NCBI GenBank assembly: GCA_011772495.1
Contig: WVZL01000006.1
Span: forward strand, 62,001 to 126,000
DNA length: 64,000 bases
Direction of reading: 5' to 3'
Source: Candidatus Aminicenantota bacterium
Lineage (GTDB): Bacteria; Acidobacteriota; Aminicenantia; Aminicenantales; Aminicenantaceae
The notes beneath the pieces were generated by a model, which saw only the letters and a program-made list of their open reading frames with translations, was not told where the DNA came from and did no database searches. Shown one piece after another: positions 24,906 through 33,697 of this stretch; within the stretch, counting starts at the first letter, position 1; each line of letters opens with the position of its first letter. A program made the position numbers and the translations under genes.

Positions 24906-26152
24906 AATTAAGATCTGGAATCCTCGGAGAAATAGTCAACATGGCCCTGGACTCACTCAAAACCCATAAACTTCGGTCTTTCTTGACCCTGTTGGGAATC
25001 ATGATCGGCGTCATGACCGTTATCGCCATGGTCTCCATCATCCAGGGCTTGAATCGGGCTGTCTTGACTGAGCTGGAATCAGCCGGCTCAGACTTGATCC
25101 TCATCCAAAAATACGACCCAGTGCGGATGGGACACCCCTCCGAGGAAGAAAGAAAAAGGAAAGACTTAACCTACGAAGATGCCTTGGCTATAGAAAAGGA
25201 GTGTTCTTTGGTCAAAGCTGTGACTGCAGATGTAATAGTGGATGTGTTTCAAACTGTGCCCATCAAATACCAGAACATCAAATCCGAGGATGCCTTTATA
25301 ATCGGGTTGGATGCGAATTTTCCTCAGGTTTATTCTATTTACCTCCCCAAAGAAGGAAGATTCCTGTTGGAATCCGACATTACCCACAACAACAGAGTTG
25401 CTCTCTTGGGTTATGAGCTGGCCGAAACTCTCTTTCCCCATACCAGCCCGTTGGAAAAGGATATCAGGATCGGTTCAGAAAAATTTACAGTGGTCGGAGT
25501 CCTCAACAAGAGAGGTCAGATGTTTGGCCAGAGTCGCGATAATTTCGTGGGCATCCCCATCACTACTCTCATGAAATATTACCCCTGGGATCGTGATGAG
25601 CTCGAGATCGCAGCTGTCCCCACGAAACATGGTCATATCCAAGAGACTATGGACCAGATCATCAACGTGCTCCGGAAAAGAAGAAATGTCGGCTTCGGAA
25701 AACCGAACGATTTTGCCATTTTTACCCAGGATACTCTTCTAGACCTCTACAATCAGCTGACCGGAGCAGTCTATTTGGTTATGATCATTATTTCTTCCAT
25801 AGGTCTTCTCGTGGGCGGAATCGGGGTCATGAACATCATGCTGGTCTCGGTCAAGGAAAGAACCAGAGAAATAGGAATCCGAAAAGCCATCGGAGCTCGA
25901 GGAGGAGATATCCTGAAGCAGTTCCTGATCGAGGCCATATTCTTGACTGGTGTCGGAGGAATTCTAGGCATCATCATCGGTTACGCGATTGCCTTCCTGG
26001 TCAAGGCTGCCACTCCCCTTCCGGCTTCAGTGAGCCCTTGGTCGGTGGCTGTTGGTTTCTTGGTCTCTGTTTCGGTGGGTCTTTTCTTCGGGATCTTCCC
26101 CGCTCAAAAAGCGGCTCGCCTGGATCCCATCGTCTCCCTGAGATACGAGTGA
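24902..26152 (+). CDS. MacB/FtsX-type ABC transporter permease, second of a tandem pair
   Basis: A 416-residue paralogue of the preceding permease, overlapping it by ATGA (24902-24905). It shares the same blocks: HKLRSFLTLLGIMIGVMTVI near the N-terminus, GGIGVMNIMLVSVKERTREI before TM3, and an ending AARLDPIVSLRYE. The two probably form a heterodimer exporting lipids, peptides or lipoprotein-like cargo, powered by an unlinked ATPase; the cargo is unknown. Confidence 0.88.
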   Translation: MKLRSGILGEIVNMALDSLKTHKLRSFLTLLGIMIGVMTVIAMVSIIQGLNRAVLTELESAGSDLILIQKYDPVRMGHPSEEERKRKDLTYEDALAIEKECSLVKAVTADVIVDVFQTVPIKYQNIKSEDAFIIGLDANFPQVYSIYLPKEGRFLLESDITHNNRVALLGYELAETLFPHTSPLEKDIRIGSEKFTVVGVLNKRGQMFGQSRDNFVGIPITTLMKYYPWDRDELEIAAVPTKHGHIQETMDQIINVLRKRRNVGFGKPNDFAIFTQDTLLDLYNQLTGAVYLVMIIISSIGLLVGGIGVMNIMLVSVKERTREIGIRKAIGARGGDILKQFLIEAIFLTGVGGILGIIIGYAIAFLVKAATPLPASVSPWSVAVGFLVSVSVGLFFGIFPAQKAARLDPIVSLRYE

Positions 26153-26240
26153 ACAGGGCCAGACTCTCGACCGAGTCTATTCCCTTTTGCTATTTATTTC
26201 TATAATTGATTTCTCGTTTTTTCTCAAACTTTATATTCTG

Positions 26241-27464
26241 TTAGGCTTTCAGCTTTTGTTTAACAAATTCATAAGCCTTATCCAAGGCCTGCTCGAGATT
26301 CTCTGCTTCCTCACCAGCCATCTCCACCAAGGAAGGACTTCCTCCCCCCTTTCCCTTAATCAGAGGAGAGAGCAGAGGAACCAGCTCTCTCAGGTCAAGA
26401 TTGAGGTTCTCGGAAGCGGCAAGGATCAAATATCCCCTCTCCTCTTTCTTTAGGGCATAGAGGACCACGAGCTCGCCACTTCTTATAATGCTCAGGGCCA
26501 GGAATTTCGCTTCCTCCAATGTCTTGTCTACCAGGATATCCCTGATGATCTGTTCTTTGGCCTTGCTGATGATCTCTTGAGCTTCATAAAGAGCGATTTT
26601 TTGCTGCATCTTCCTCAATTTCTTTTTTTGAGATTTAGAATCAGAGACAACTTTTTCAACCGAAGAGAAAACCTCCTGCTCACTCACTGTAAATTGGGCA
26701 GCCAGCTGGCGAAGGATTCGGTCCTTCAGCCTATAATCCTTTAAAGCTCTATGGCCACACAGAAAATCAAACCGAAGATTATTTCTTATCCTTTCCGACC
26801 TTAATATCTTCACTGTCCCGATCTCTCCTGTTCTTCGGCAGTGTGTTCCTCCGCAGGCAGAGTAGTCAAAACCAGCTACCTCAACCACGCGGATCATTCC
26901 TTTCTTTTGAGGAGGTTTTCTCAGGGGAATGTCTTTTATTTTGGCTTCTGGAACAAAATAGACTTTTATCTCCCGGTCTTGAAAAACGATCTCATTCGCC
27001 CGCTTTTCCACCTTTTCCAGGTCTTCTTCATGAATTTCTCTTATGCCTATTTCGACGGTTGAGGATTCATCCCCTAGATGAAAAGAGAGAGTCTCTCCCT
27101 CGAGAAGCTCGTAAAAGCTCTGGGAAAGAAGGTGCTGGCCAGAGTGTTGCTGCATATAGTCAAAGCGAGTGGGCCAGTCTATTTTTCCCTTTATCTCCTG
27201 CTCAGTAATATCTTCTTCCAGGAGGTGAATGATTCTTTCTCCTTCTTCCAAGACGTCAATGACCTTAACTCCATTAATCGTGCCCTTATCCGAAGGCTGG
27301 CCTCCCGATTCTGGGTAAAAACAGGTCTGGTCCAGGACTAAGGCCGGCTGGCTGTCATGAGCCTCTCTCTGCACGACTTTGGCCTCGAATTCAACCTGGT
27401 AGGGGTCATCAAAATAAAGCCTTTTGGTTGGAACCGCTGCGGAACGGCCTCTAAAATCACTCAT
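26241..27464 (-). CDS. Alanyl-tRNA editing protein, AlaX-type with DHHA1 domain
   Basis: A 407-residue stand-alone editing protein related to the AlaRS editing and C-Ala domains. Zinc-site residues are H107 and H111 (QQHSGQHLL) and C204/H208 (CGGTHC). PESGGQPSDKGT is the family's editing-pocket segment. The C-terminal half has a coiled coil (about 255-300) and a DHHA1 domain ending GKGGGSPSLVEMAG. It should hydrolyse Ser- or Gly-charged tRNA-Ala in the cytosol. AAGGAAG precedes ATG 27464. Confidence 0.9.
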   Translation of the reverse strand: MSDFRGRSAAVPTKRLYFDDPYQVEFEAKVVQREAHDSQPALVLDQTCFYPESGGQPSDKGTINGVKVIDVLEEGERIIHLLEEDITEQEIKGKIDWPTRFDYMQQHSGQHLLSQSFYELLEGETLSFHLGDESSTVEIGIREIHEEDLEKVEKRANEIVFQDREIKVYFVPEAKIKDIPLRKPPQKKGMIRVVEVAGFDYSACGGTHCRRTGEIGTVKILRSERIRNNLRFDFLCGHRALKDYRLKDRILRQLAAQFTVSEQEVFSSVEKVVSDSKSQKKKLRKMQQKIALYEAQEIISKAKEQIIRDILVDKTLEEAKFLALSIIRSGELVVLYALKKEERGYLILAASENLNLDLRELVPLLSPLIKGKGGGSPSLVEMAGEEAENLEQALDKAYEFVKQKLKA

Positions 27465-27535
27465 GGAAATTTGCTTCCTTTGACTTGTCCTCCAGGTCGA
27501 TTCGGCTCAGAAAGAGAATAATTAAGCTTTACTTT

Positions 27536-27862
27536 TTACCCTTCTTCCATGTTATAAGACAGGTCTACGGCTTCAAAGACCAAGGCATAGGCTTTCTTCT
27601 GAGACCTTGAACGATGAATTGTTCCCTCTTGAACGAGGAGCCCCTCCCCTTCCTTCAAAACAACTGGATCTCCTTCCTGAAAATCAATGGTTATCTCTCC
27701 CTTGAAGACGACAAAAAATTCATCGCCATTATGACGATGATAGGGATAAGCTCCATCTATCAGGGCTAGGCTCAAGCTGCAGTTTTCGACCTTGGCGACT
27801 CTCAGGGGAGAAAATTTCTTGACAACCTTTTTGGCTAACTCGTCCAAAACCACTTTTTTCAT
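27536..27862 (-). CDS. Small cupin-domain protein
   Basis: A 108-residue single-domain cupin. Metal-binding residues are H42, H44 and E48 (YHRHNGDEF) with H83 (GTIHRS) in the second motif. Such proteins are metal-dependent isomerases, oxygenases or sugar-binding sensors; nothing here fixes the substrate. ATG 27862 follows GGAGG at a good distance. The reading frame is open further upstream through a 9-bp repeat tract that encodes NKL-DKL-EKL-DKL-AKL in frame with this gene, all the way back to the stop codon of the DUF401 gene. Confidence 0.82.
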   Translation of the reverse strand: MKKVVLDELAKKVVKKFSPLRVAKVENCSLSLALIDGAYPYHRHNGDEFFVVFKGEITIDFQEGDPVVLKEGEGLLVQEGTIHRSRSQKKAYALVFEAVDLSYNMEEG

Positions 27863-27877
27863 CCCATCCTCCAAAAT

Positions 27878-27925
27878 TAGTTTAGCTAGTTTATCTAGTT
27901 TTTCTAGTTTGTCTAGTTTATTTAC
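27878..27925 (-). repeat. 9-bp minisatellite at the DUF401-cupin junction
   Basis: Five tandem 9-base units (minus strand type GATAAACTA; plus strand CTAGTTTAT) occupy nearly the whole gap between the DUF401 stop (27938) and the cupin start. Only one frame is free of stops; it reads (N/D/E/A)-K-L repeats and is in frame with the cupin gene. It belongs to the same family as the tracts at 29164 and 42623. Confidence 0.85.
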
Positions 27926-27937
27926 AAACTTAATGAA

Positions 27938-29155
27938 CTATAATATTCTTAGGAATAATAATACAAGAAATGATGCCATAAATACAATCAGGCAGGGCCA
28001 GATCAAAATCCTGAAAACACTTCTTAGATCTGCCTGAAAGTAATCCACTGTCAAAATCAGGCATAAATGAGCAGGAGAAAGAAGGATCCCCACAAAGCCG
28101 CTCACGTAGGCAAACATCACCAGCACCATATCTGGATTGGGCAGGCCAAAAATGGGAAGCAGAATGGGAAAAGAAATTCCGACAAAGGCGTGATTCACCC
28201 CGGTCAGCAGGCCAAGGAGAAAGGGAATAGCGAAAAGGAGAAAATAGGCAGAAACCCCCTCTGGCCGGAAGACCTGGGTCAGCGAAATCAAGGCGCCGCT
28301 AGTATCCAGGATCCTTTTGAACATCATCACCGCAGCCAAGAGAAAAATCGTTTTCAAAGAGATGCTTTTCCAGACAAGGCTCAGTCTTTCCCTCAAATTC
28401 ATTCGCGAGAGAATTTGGGTTAGAAAGGCCGTGATGGCCAGGGAGATGAGCATATGAAGCCTGAGGGCAAATATCAAGACTATGGCCAGTAAAATCGGCC
28501 AAAGGCTAAAAAACAGGCTGTACAGGTTTTTAAGAAAACGATTGCTCTTACTTTCTTTCGGCAGATAAGGGACATGTTTAAAGAGCAAGGTTAAACCAAT
28601 AACAGCAGCCAAAATAGTGAAAGGAAATTGGACCGAGGAAATCTTCTTGATAGGGATTTGCAAGATGGCCGCGGCCATGATCAGGTTCACATAGAGTGGC
28701 CAGCAGTATTCCCAGATATGGCGGAACCAATAATTGAGAAAAGTCAGCCAGGCAGGAGAGAGCTTCCAGCGGCTTCCTGCCTCTTTGACTATCGGCGCTG
28801 ACATCAGGGCTCCTCCCAGCATAGGGAGTAAACCGATGAAAATAGAAGGGATAACCAGGATGAGCCGTGCCTCGGGAACAAGATCTTTAAGAGAATCGAC
28901 CAGTATTTTAAAATTGCCTCGAGCCTGGAGAAAATTCCCCAAATAGAGGACGAGGATGATGATCCCGATAAGGCTTAGGGTCTCGAAGGAGATCAAGGCT
29001 TTGAATAAATCAAGAACTAATAGTTTTACATTCAGTCCGAAAAGTAGACCAGAGAGTATGGCGCCTAAAAACAGGGCTGAACCAAGATCAACCTTCTTTT
29101 TGAGTAAGAAAAGGAGAATAAGGACGACCAGGACAATCCTTAAAAGATCCTGCAT
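27938..29155 (-). CDS. DUF401 family integral membrane protein (permease-like)
   Basis: A 405-residue membrane protein with about 10-11 predicted helices, matching the DUF401 family of the ion-transporter superfamily. Recognisable parts are the N-terminal IVLVVLILLFLLKKKVDLGS, FIGLLPMLGGALMSAPIVKE, LTFLNYWFRHIWEYCWPLYV, and a C-terminal GVNHAFVGISFPILLPIFGL. The transported substrate is unknown. A 9-bp repeat tract ends just before its ATG (29155), and no convincing ribosome site is seen there. Confidence 0.85.
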   Translation of the reverse strand: MQDLLRIVLVVLILLFLLKKKVDLGSALFLGAILSGLLFGLNVKLLVLDLFKALISFETLSLIGIIILVLYLGNFLQARGNFKILVDSLKDLVPEARLILVIPSIFIGLLPMLGGALMSAPIVKEAGSRWKLSPAWLTFLNYWFRHIWEYCWPLYVNLIMAAAILQIPIKKISSVQFPFTILAAVIGLTLLFKHVPYLPKESKSNRFLKNLYSLFFSLWPILLAIVLIFALRLHMLISLAITAFLTQILSRMNLRERLSLVWKSISLKTIFLLAAVMMFKRILDTSGALISLTQVFRPEGVSAYFLLFAIPFLLGLLTGVNHAFVGISFPILLPIFGLPNPDMVLVMFAYVSGFVGILLSPAHLCLILTVDYFQADLRSVFRILIWPCLIVFMASFLVLLFLRIL

Positions 29156-29163
29156 CTCGTTAT

Positions 29164-29226
29164 GAGTTTATTGAGTTTGTTTAGTTGATCTTGTTTATCT
29201 AATTTTTCTAGTTTGCCTATTTTATT
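29164..29226 (-). repeat. 9-bp minisatellite at the RNase HIII-DUF401 junction
   Basis: Seven degenerate 9-base units fill the gap between the rnhC stop (29222) and the DUF401 start (29155). On the minus strand the stop-free frame reads GKL-EKL-DKQ-DQL-NKL-NKL, runs across the DUF401 ATG in another frame and ends at TAA 29142-29140. The units vary at codon third positions (TTA, CTA, CTC). Confidence 0.8.
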
Positions 29227-29896
29227 TTTTATCTTTGACTACGCTCAAGATACGAGCTGTGAGTTTGAAGTGCTTCTTAGTTGCTATTTCTAAAACTTGT
29301 GCTCCTTTGAGCTCAACCAGCTTCACACCTGCCTCTTCAGCCAAGGGGGACGAGCCTTTGGGAAGATCTACTCCCATGTCCTTGGAGAGAAAATAAAGTC
29401 TCTTTAAGAATTCGGCTCGGGCCATGATCGAAGCGGCAGCCACGGCTAAATCCTCCTCAGCTTTGGTTTGCTGGACAAGTTCAATCGTTTTTCCTTTTTT
29501 CATGAGGGCATTTTGAACAGAGACCTTGTTCCCGAATTGATCAGTGATAGCCAGAGAACAATCGACTTCTTCCAAGATATTCTCGATGACGCGAGCATGA
29601 GCCCAGGCTAAGATTCGGTTCAGGTTTCTCAGTTTCTCGTAAAGTTCGTTGTATTTTGGAGGTCCAATCACGACCAAAGAATGCCTATACCCCTTCTTTA
29701 GAACCTCTGACAGCTCCCGCACCCGGTTTTCTGATAATTTCTTACAATCTCGAACACCCAGCTCTCTGAGAACACTCTCCTGTTTTTCGGGAAGGAACAT
29801 TCCGGCTACGACCAGAGGGCCAAAATAATCACCTTTGCCTGATTCGTCCGTCCCGATGTGTCCCTTTTCGGCTGGGAATAGTTTTGACTGGTGCAT
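29222..29896 (-). CDS. rnhC: Ribonuclease HIII, short form
   Basis: A 224-residue type 2 RNase H that removes RNA from RNA/DNA hybrids. The active-site opening GTDESGKGDYFGPLVV has D17 and E18; D119 lies in SLAITDQFG. The DESGKGD form is that of RNase HIII. The family is usually about 300 residues with an N-terminal TBP-like substrate-binding domain; here only a 12-residue leader precedes the catalytic domain, and an upstream extension is blocked by the neighbouring gene. No clear ribosome site precedes ATG 29896. Confidence 0.88.
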   Translation of the reverse strand: MHQSKLFPAEKGHIGTDESGKGDYFGPLVVAGMFLPEKQESVLRELGVRDCKKLSENRVRELSEVLKKGYRHSLVVIGPPKYNELYEKLRNLNRILAWAHARVIENILEEVDCSLAITDQFGNKVSVQNALMKKGKTIELVQQTKAEEDLAVAAASIMARAEFLKRLYFLSKDMGVDLPKGSSPLAEEAGVKLVELKGAQVLEIATKKHFKLTARILSVVKDKK

Positions 29897-29904
29897 TAAA
29901 TTTT

Positions 29905-31203
29905 TTAGCTTAAAAGGCTTCTGGACTTAGCTTCTTTTATGAGCTCAGGCCTGAATTCAGGGTGAGCAATATTAATGAGAGCTGTCGTCCGTTCCTGTAG
30001 ATTTTTGCCATGCAGATAGGCAACGCCATATTCAGTAACCACATACATCACATCAGCTCTGGTCGTAACAACTCCAGCCCCTTCCTTCAAGATGGGAACG
30101 ATCCGAGAGATTTCTCCACCCTTGGCTGTGGAGGGAAAAGCAATAATCGGCTTGCCGCCTTTAGAGTGGGCGGCGCCTCGAATGAAATCAACCTGTCCAC
30201 CAAAGCCACTGTAGATAAAGGTCCCGATAGAGTCTGAGCAAACCTGTCCGGTAATATCCACTTCAATGGCAGAATTGATCGCCACCATATTATCATTCTG
30301 GGAAACATTGAAGGGATGATTCGTATAATCGGTAGGGTGAGCTTCGAAGACAGGGTTATTATCGACATATTCATACAACCTTTGAGAGCCAAGAAGAAAA
30401 GTCAAAATAACCTTGTTGGGATGAAATGTTTTCCTAGCTCCAGTGACGATTCCCTCCTCGATGGCTTCCATCACTCCGTCAGAAACCATCTCGGTGTGGA
30501 TTCCCAAATCATTCCTTCCCTTGAGAGCAGAAAGGACAGCGTCAGGGATCCCTCCGATACCCAGCTGTAAGGTTGAACCGTCCTCTATAAGATCAGCGAT
30601 GTGATGACCGATCTTTCTTTCGACTTCAGTGAAAGGTTTCTTCTGAAGCTCAGGCAAGTCCGAAGAAATTTCGACAACTTTATGGACTCTGGAAACATGA
30701 ATGAAAGAATCTCCCAGGACACGCGGCATTTTTTCGTTGACCTGAGCAATAACGATATCAGCCTTTTCAGCGGCTGCTTTGGAGGCCAGAACCTCGACTC
30801 CAAAGCTCATGAATCCATGCTCATCAGGAGGGGAGAGATGCAGCAGAGCCGCATTCAGGGTCATTTGTCCTGAATAGAACAGGTTTGGTATTTGATGGAG
30901 AAAAATGGGAACATAATCAGCTCGCCCTTCGTTGATGGCTTTTCTGTCTGCTGGTCCCACGAACAGGGAGTTATGTCGAAAATGTCCTTCCATCTCAGGT
31001 TTGGAAAGAGGGTCTTCTCCTAGCAGGAGGACATGGACCAGCTCGACCTCTTCGAGTTCATCTTTTCGCTCAGCTAAAGCATTCAAAAGAGTATAGGGAG
31101 TAGCAGCATTCCCACTTACATAAACCCTCTGCTGGCTTTTAATCGTGGAGACAGCCTCCTCGGCAGTAACCAGCTTTTTCTTGTAATCATCTACCCAGGC
31201 CAC
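29905..31203 (-). CDS. Acetyl-CoA hydrolase/4-hydroxybutyrate CoA-transferase family enzyme
   Basis: A 432-residue CoA-transferase of the 4-hydroxybutyrate/acetate class. With GTG 31203 as start, the glutamate in IHTEMVSDG is residue 238, the catalytic position of the Clostridium aminobutyricum enzyme. GIGGIPDAVLSAL, GSQRLYEYVDNNP and the C-terminal HPEFRPEL are typical. It would exchange CoA between acyl-CoA and acetate during amino-acid fermentation. GTG 31203 follows GGTGAGG at a good spacing; GTG 31215 is an alternative. Confidence 0.88.
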   Translation of the reverse strand: MAWVDDYKKKLVTAEEAVSTIKSQQRVYVSGNAATPYTLLNALAERKDELEEVELVHVLLLGEDPLSKPEMEGHFRHNSLFVGPADRKAINEGRADYVPIFLHQIPNLFYSGQMTLNAALLHLSPPDEHGFMSFGVEVLASKAAAEKADIVIAQVNEKMPRVLGDSFIHVSRVHKVVEISSDLPELQKKPFTEVERKIGHHIADLIEDGSTLQLGIGGIPDAVLSALKGRNDLGIHTEMVSDGVMEAIEEGIVTGARKTFHPNKVILTFLLGSQRLYEYVDNNPVFEAHPTDYTNHPFNVSQNDNMVAINSAIEVDITGQVCSDSIGTFIYSGFGGQVDFIRGAAHSKGGKPIIAFPSTAKGGEISRIVPILKEGAGVVTTRADVMYVVTEYGVAYLHGKNLQERTTALINIAHPEFRPELIKEAKSRSLLS

Positions 31204-31291
31204 TATAATCCTCACCTTTTCGTTAGGAGTGAATGATTAATCTTTTAATCCAGCTTTTAAGATTTTTTGCTGAAAAAAGTGACTAAGCAAA

Positions 31292-32827
31292 CTATTTTGT
31301 TTTACTAGACTTTTTAGGCTTCTTGTCCTTCTTGGTTTTCCTTAGATACTTATCGATTTCTTCTGCTGCCACTCGAGCATCACCCATAGCTAGAATAACC
31401 GTGGCTCCGCCTCGAATGATATCACCTCCCGCATAGACTCCTTCCATGCTCGTCGCCATGGTGTTCCAATCTACTTCCACATTTCCCCACTTCCCTACTT
31501 CGAGCTGAGGCGTAGTCTTGGGGATTAAAGGATTCGGGCTGTTTCCGATCGCCACCACAACCATATCCACTTCCATGATGAACTCTGATCCCTCTATAGG
31601 TACTGGCCTACGTCGACCAGAGTCATCGGGTTCTCCCAGTTTCATTTTCAGACATTCCATCGCCTTAACTCGGCCGTATTCATCACTGATGTAGCGGATA
31701 GGCGTGGTTAAGAAGTGAAATGCGATTCCTTCCTCCTCAGCATGCTTAACCTCTTCCACTCGGGCAGGCATCTCAACTCGGGAACGACGGTAGACTATGG
31801 TTGACTCTTCAGCTCCCAGTCTCTGAGCTGTCCGAACAGAGTCCATGGCCACGTTACCTCCACCCAAAACAGCCACTCTTCTTCCCATAAAAACAGGCGT
31901 ATCGTAGGCAGGAAATTCATAGGCTCTCATGAGATTGACTCGAGTGAGATACTCATTGGCAGAATAGATACCTATCAGATTCTCCCCAGGAATCCTCATG
32001 AAATTCGGCAAGCCAGCTCCTGTTCCTATAAAAAAAGCATCATACCCATCCTTTTTTAAATCTTCTAGAGTAGCGGATAAACCAACGACAAAGTTGGTCT
32101 TCAACTCGACACCGAGTCTCTCTAAATATTCTACCTCTGCCTGGAGAATGCTCTTGGGCAGCCTGAATTCTGGTATGCCATAGACCAAAACTCCGCCAGC
32201 AACGTGCAGGGCTTCAAAGATGGTGATTTTGTGGCCTTTCTTTGCCAGATCCCCAGCCACAGTCAAACCTGCGGGCCCGGCTCCGATGATGGCCGCTTTT
32301 TTCCCAGTAGAGGGTGGAATGCGAGGAATAGAAACTTTTCCTTTAAGCCTCTCATAATCCGAGGCAAACCTCTCTAGATTTCCGATGGCCACGGAGACAC
32401 CGGTGGCTTTCATCACCGTACAGGTTAATTCGCACTGGCTCTCTTGAGGACAGACCCGACCGCAAATAGCAGGAAGGCTGTTCGTTTCTTTCAGTTTAAG
32501 AGCACTGGCGATGAATTCACCCTTTTCGATGAGTTTTATGAAACTGGGAATATCTATCCTCACTGGACAACCTAATATGCAAAGAGGGTTGGCGCAGTCT
32601 AAACATCTCTGAGCTTCACGCTGGGCCATCTTTTCGTCCAAGCCGAGGTTGACCTCATCGAAATCTTTGTTCCTGTCTTCCGGCTCCCGCTCTGGCATTT
32701 TCTGGCGAGTTATCTTCATCCTTTCTTTTACGGGAATTGCCTTACGAAGCTCTTTTCGCCAATCTTTGTTGAATTCAGCCTTGAGGAGCTCTTTGAGCTC
32801 GGGATCTAACTTCTGCTTTTCTGCCAT
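31292..32827 (-). CDS. nfnB: NfnB/GltA-type NADPH-dependent oxidoreductase (glutamate synthase small-subunit family)
   Basis: A 511-residue flavoprotein. An N-terminal domain with two 4Fe-4S clusters (CLDCANPLCILGCP; CGRVCPQESQCELTC) precedes a first Rossmann fold for FAD (IIGAGPAGLTVAGDLAKKG) and a second for NADPH (AVLGGGNVAMDSVRTAQRLG), ending with the flavin-closing AGGDIIRGGATV. Next to an NfnA-type gene it is better read as NfnB, the NADPH site of ferredoxin:NADP+ transhydrogenase, than as part of glutamate synthase, whose large subunit is absent. A short lysine-rich tail ends the protein. Confidence 0.88.
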   Translation of the reverse strand: MAEKQKLDPELKELLKAEFNKDWRKELRKAIPVKERMKITRQKMPEREPEDRNKDFDEVNLGLDEKMAQREAQRCLDCANPLCILGCPVRIDIPSFIKLIEKGEFIASALKLKETNSLPAICGRVCPQESQCELTCTVMKATGVSVAIGNLERFASDYERLKGKVSIPRIPPSTGKKAAIIGAGPAGLTVAGDLAKKGHKITIFEALHVAGGVLVYGIPEFRLPKSILQAEVEYLERLGVELKTNFVVGLSATLEDLKKDGYDAFFIGTGAGLPNFMRIPGENLIGIYSANEYLTRVNLMRAYEFPAYDTPVFMGRRVAVLGGGNVAMDSVRTAQRLGAEESTIVYRRSRVEMPARVEEVKHAEEEGIAFHFLTTPIRYISDEYGRVKAMECLKMKLGEPDDSGRRRPVPIEGSEFIMEVDMVVVAIGNSPNPLIPKTTPQLEVGKWGNVEVDWNTMATSMEGVYAGGDIIRGGATVILAMGDARVAAEEIDKYLRKTKKDKKPKKSSKTK

Positions 32828-32863
32828 TCTTTACTCTCTTCTCAATGCGTCCCTAGGATCAAA

Positions 32864-33697
32864 TCAGGGAAAATTGTCTCTCTCCCATCTGCAGAGGGAT
32901 TGAATTTCATCCTCGAAATAAGACTTCCTCCTGCTGAACAGCTCTTCCCAGTCCACTTTATGACCATCAAAATCAGGGCCATCTACACAGGCAAATTTCG
33001 CCTTGCCATCGATAGTGACTCGACAGGCGCCACACATTCCTGTTCCGTCCACCATGATGGGATTCAGGCTGACTACAGTTTTTATTTTCTGAGACTTGGT
33101 GGCTTCAGAACACGCATACATGAGATAGGTACAGCCAATGGCTACCACTCGGTCAATCTTTTTTTCCTCTTTGATGATTGCTCTGAGTTTCTTATGGATA
33201 TAGTCTTTGCAGTTATAGGTACTATCCCGCGCCGAGATGAAATATTTATCACTCACTTCCCTGAGCTTATTCTCCCAGTAAAGAAGGTAATTGGCTTTGA
33301 CATCGATCAAAGAAATAACCCTGTTTCCAGCCTCTTTGAGAGCTCGAGCAATCGGAAAGATAGCCCCGATACCGAAGCATCCTCCTCCACAGAGGACTGT
33401 TCCGTATTTTTTAATCTCGGAGGCCTTTCCCAAGGGCCCCACAAAAACAGGAACCTCGTCTCCCGCCTTAAGAAGGGATAACTTATGAGTGGAGGTGCCG
33501 ACGACCATGAACACAGAAACGATTGAACCTTTTTTCTTATCCCAATCAGCTATGGTCAAGGGGATCCTCTCTCCTCTCTCGTCGGGCATGACAATGACAA
33601 ACTGGCCAGGTTGGCATTTTTTGGCGATTTCAGGCGCCTGCACTTCAAGGAGATGAATATTAGGTACCAGCCGTTCTCTTCTTAAAATCTGAGACAT
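32864..33697 (-). CDS. nfnA: NfnA-type FAD/NAD-binding oxidoreductase subunit with 2Fe-2S site
   Basis: A 277-residue protein of the ferredoxin-NADP reductase superfamily, known as sulfide dehydrogenase/dihydroorotate dehydrogenase electron-transfer subunit or NfnA. The FAD-binding region is GERIPLTIADWD, the NAD-binding region GTVLCGGGCFGIGAIFPIAR, and the C-terminal 2Fe-2S ligands are in GTGMCGACRVTIDG and FACVDGPDFDGH. With NfnB it would exchange electrons between NADH, NADPH and ferredoxin. ATG 33697 overlaps the previous stop as TGATG, so coupling is likely; a GTG at 33700 is the alternative start. Confidence 0.9.
   Translation of the reverse strand: MSQILRRERLVPNIHLLEVQAPEIAKKCQPGQFVIVMPDERGERIPLTIADWDKKKGSIVSVFMVVGTSTHKLSLLKAGDEVPVFVGPLGKASEIKKYGTVLCGGGCFGIGAIFPIARALKEAGNRVISLIDVKANYLLYWENKLREVSDKYFISARDSTYNCKDYIHKKLRAIIKEEKKIDRVVAIGCTYLMYACSEATKSQKIKTVVSLNPIMVDGTGMCGACRVTIDGKAKFACVDGPDFDGHKVDWEELFSRRKSYFEDEIQSLCRWERDNFP

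Noticed and set aside
27878-27925. CRISPR array
   Set aside because: Units are 9 bases with no spacers and no cas genes; this is a tandem minisatellite.
31292-32827. Glutamate synthase small subunit working in ammonia assimilation
   Set aside because: No glutamate synthase large subunit is present and the gene is immediately next to nfnA, so the NfnB role is favoured.
32900-33481. 193-codon open frame on the plus strand
   Set aside because: It lies opposite nfnA, whose cofactor motifs are complete. It is a shadow frame.
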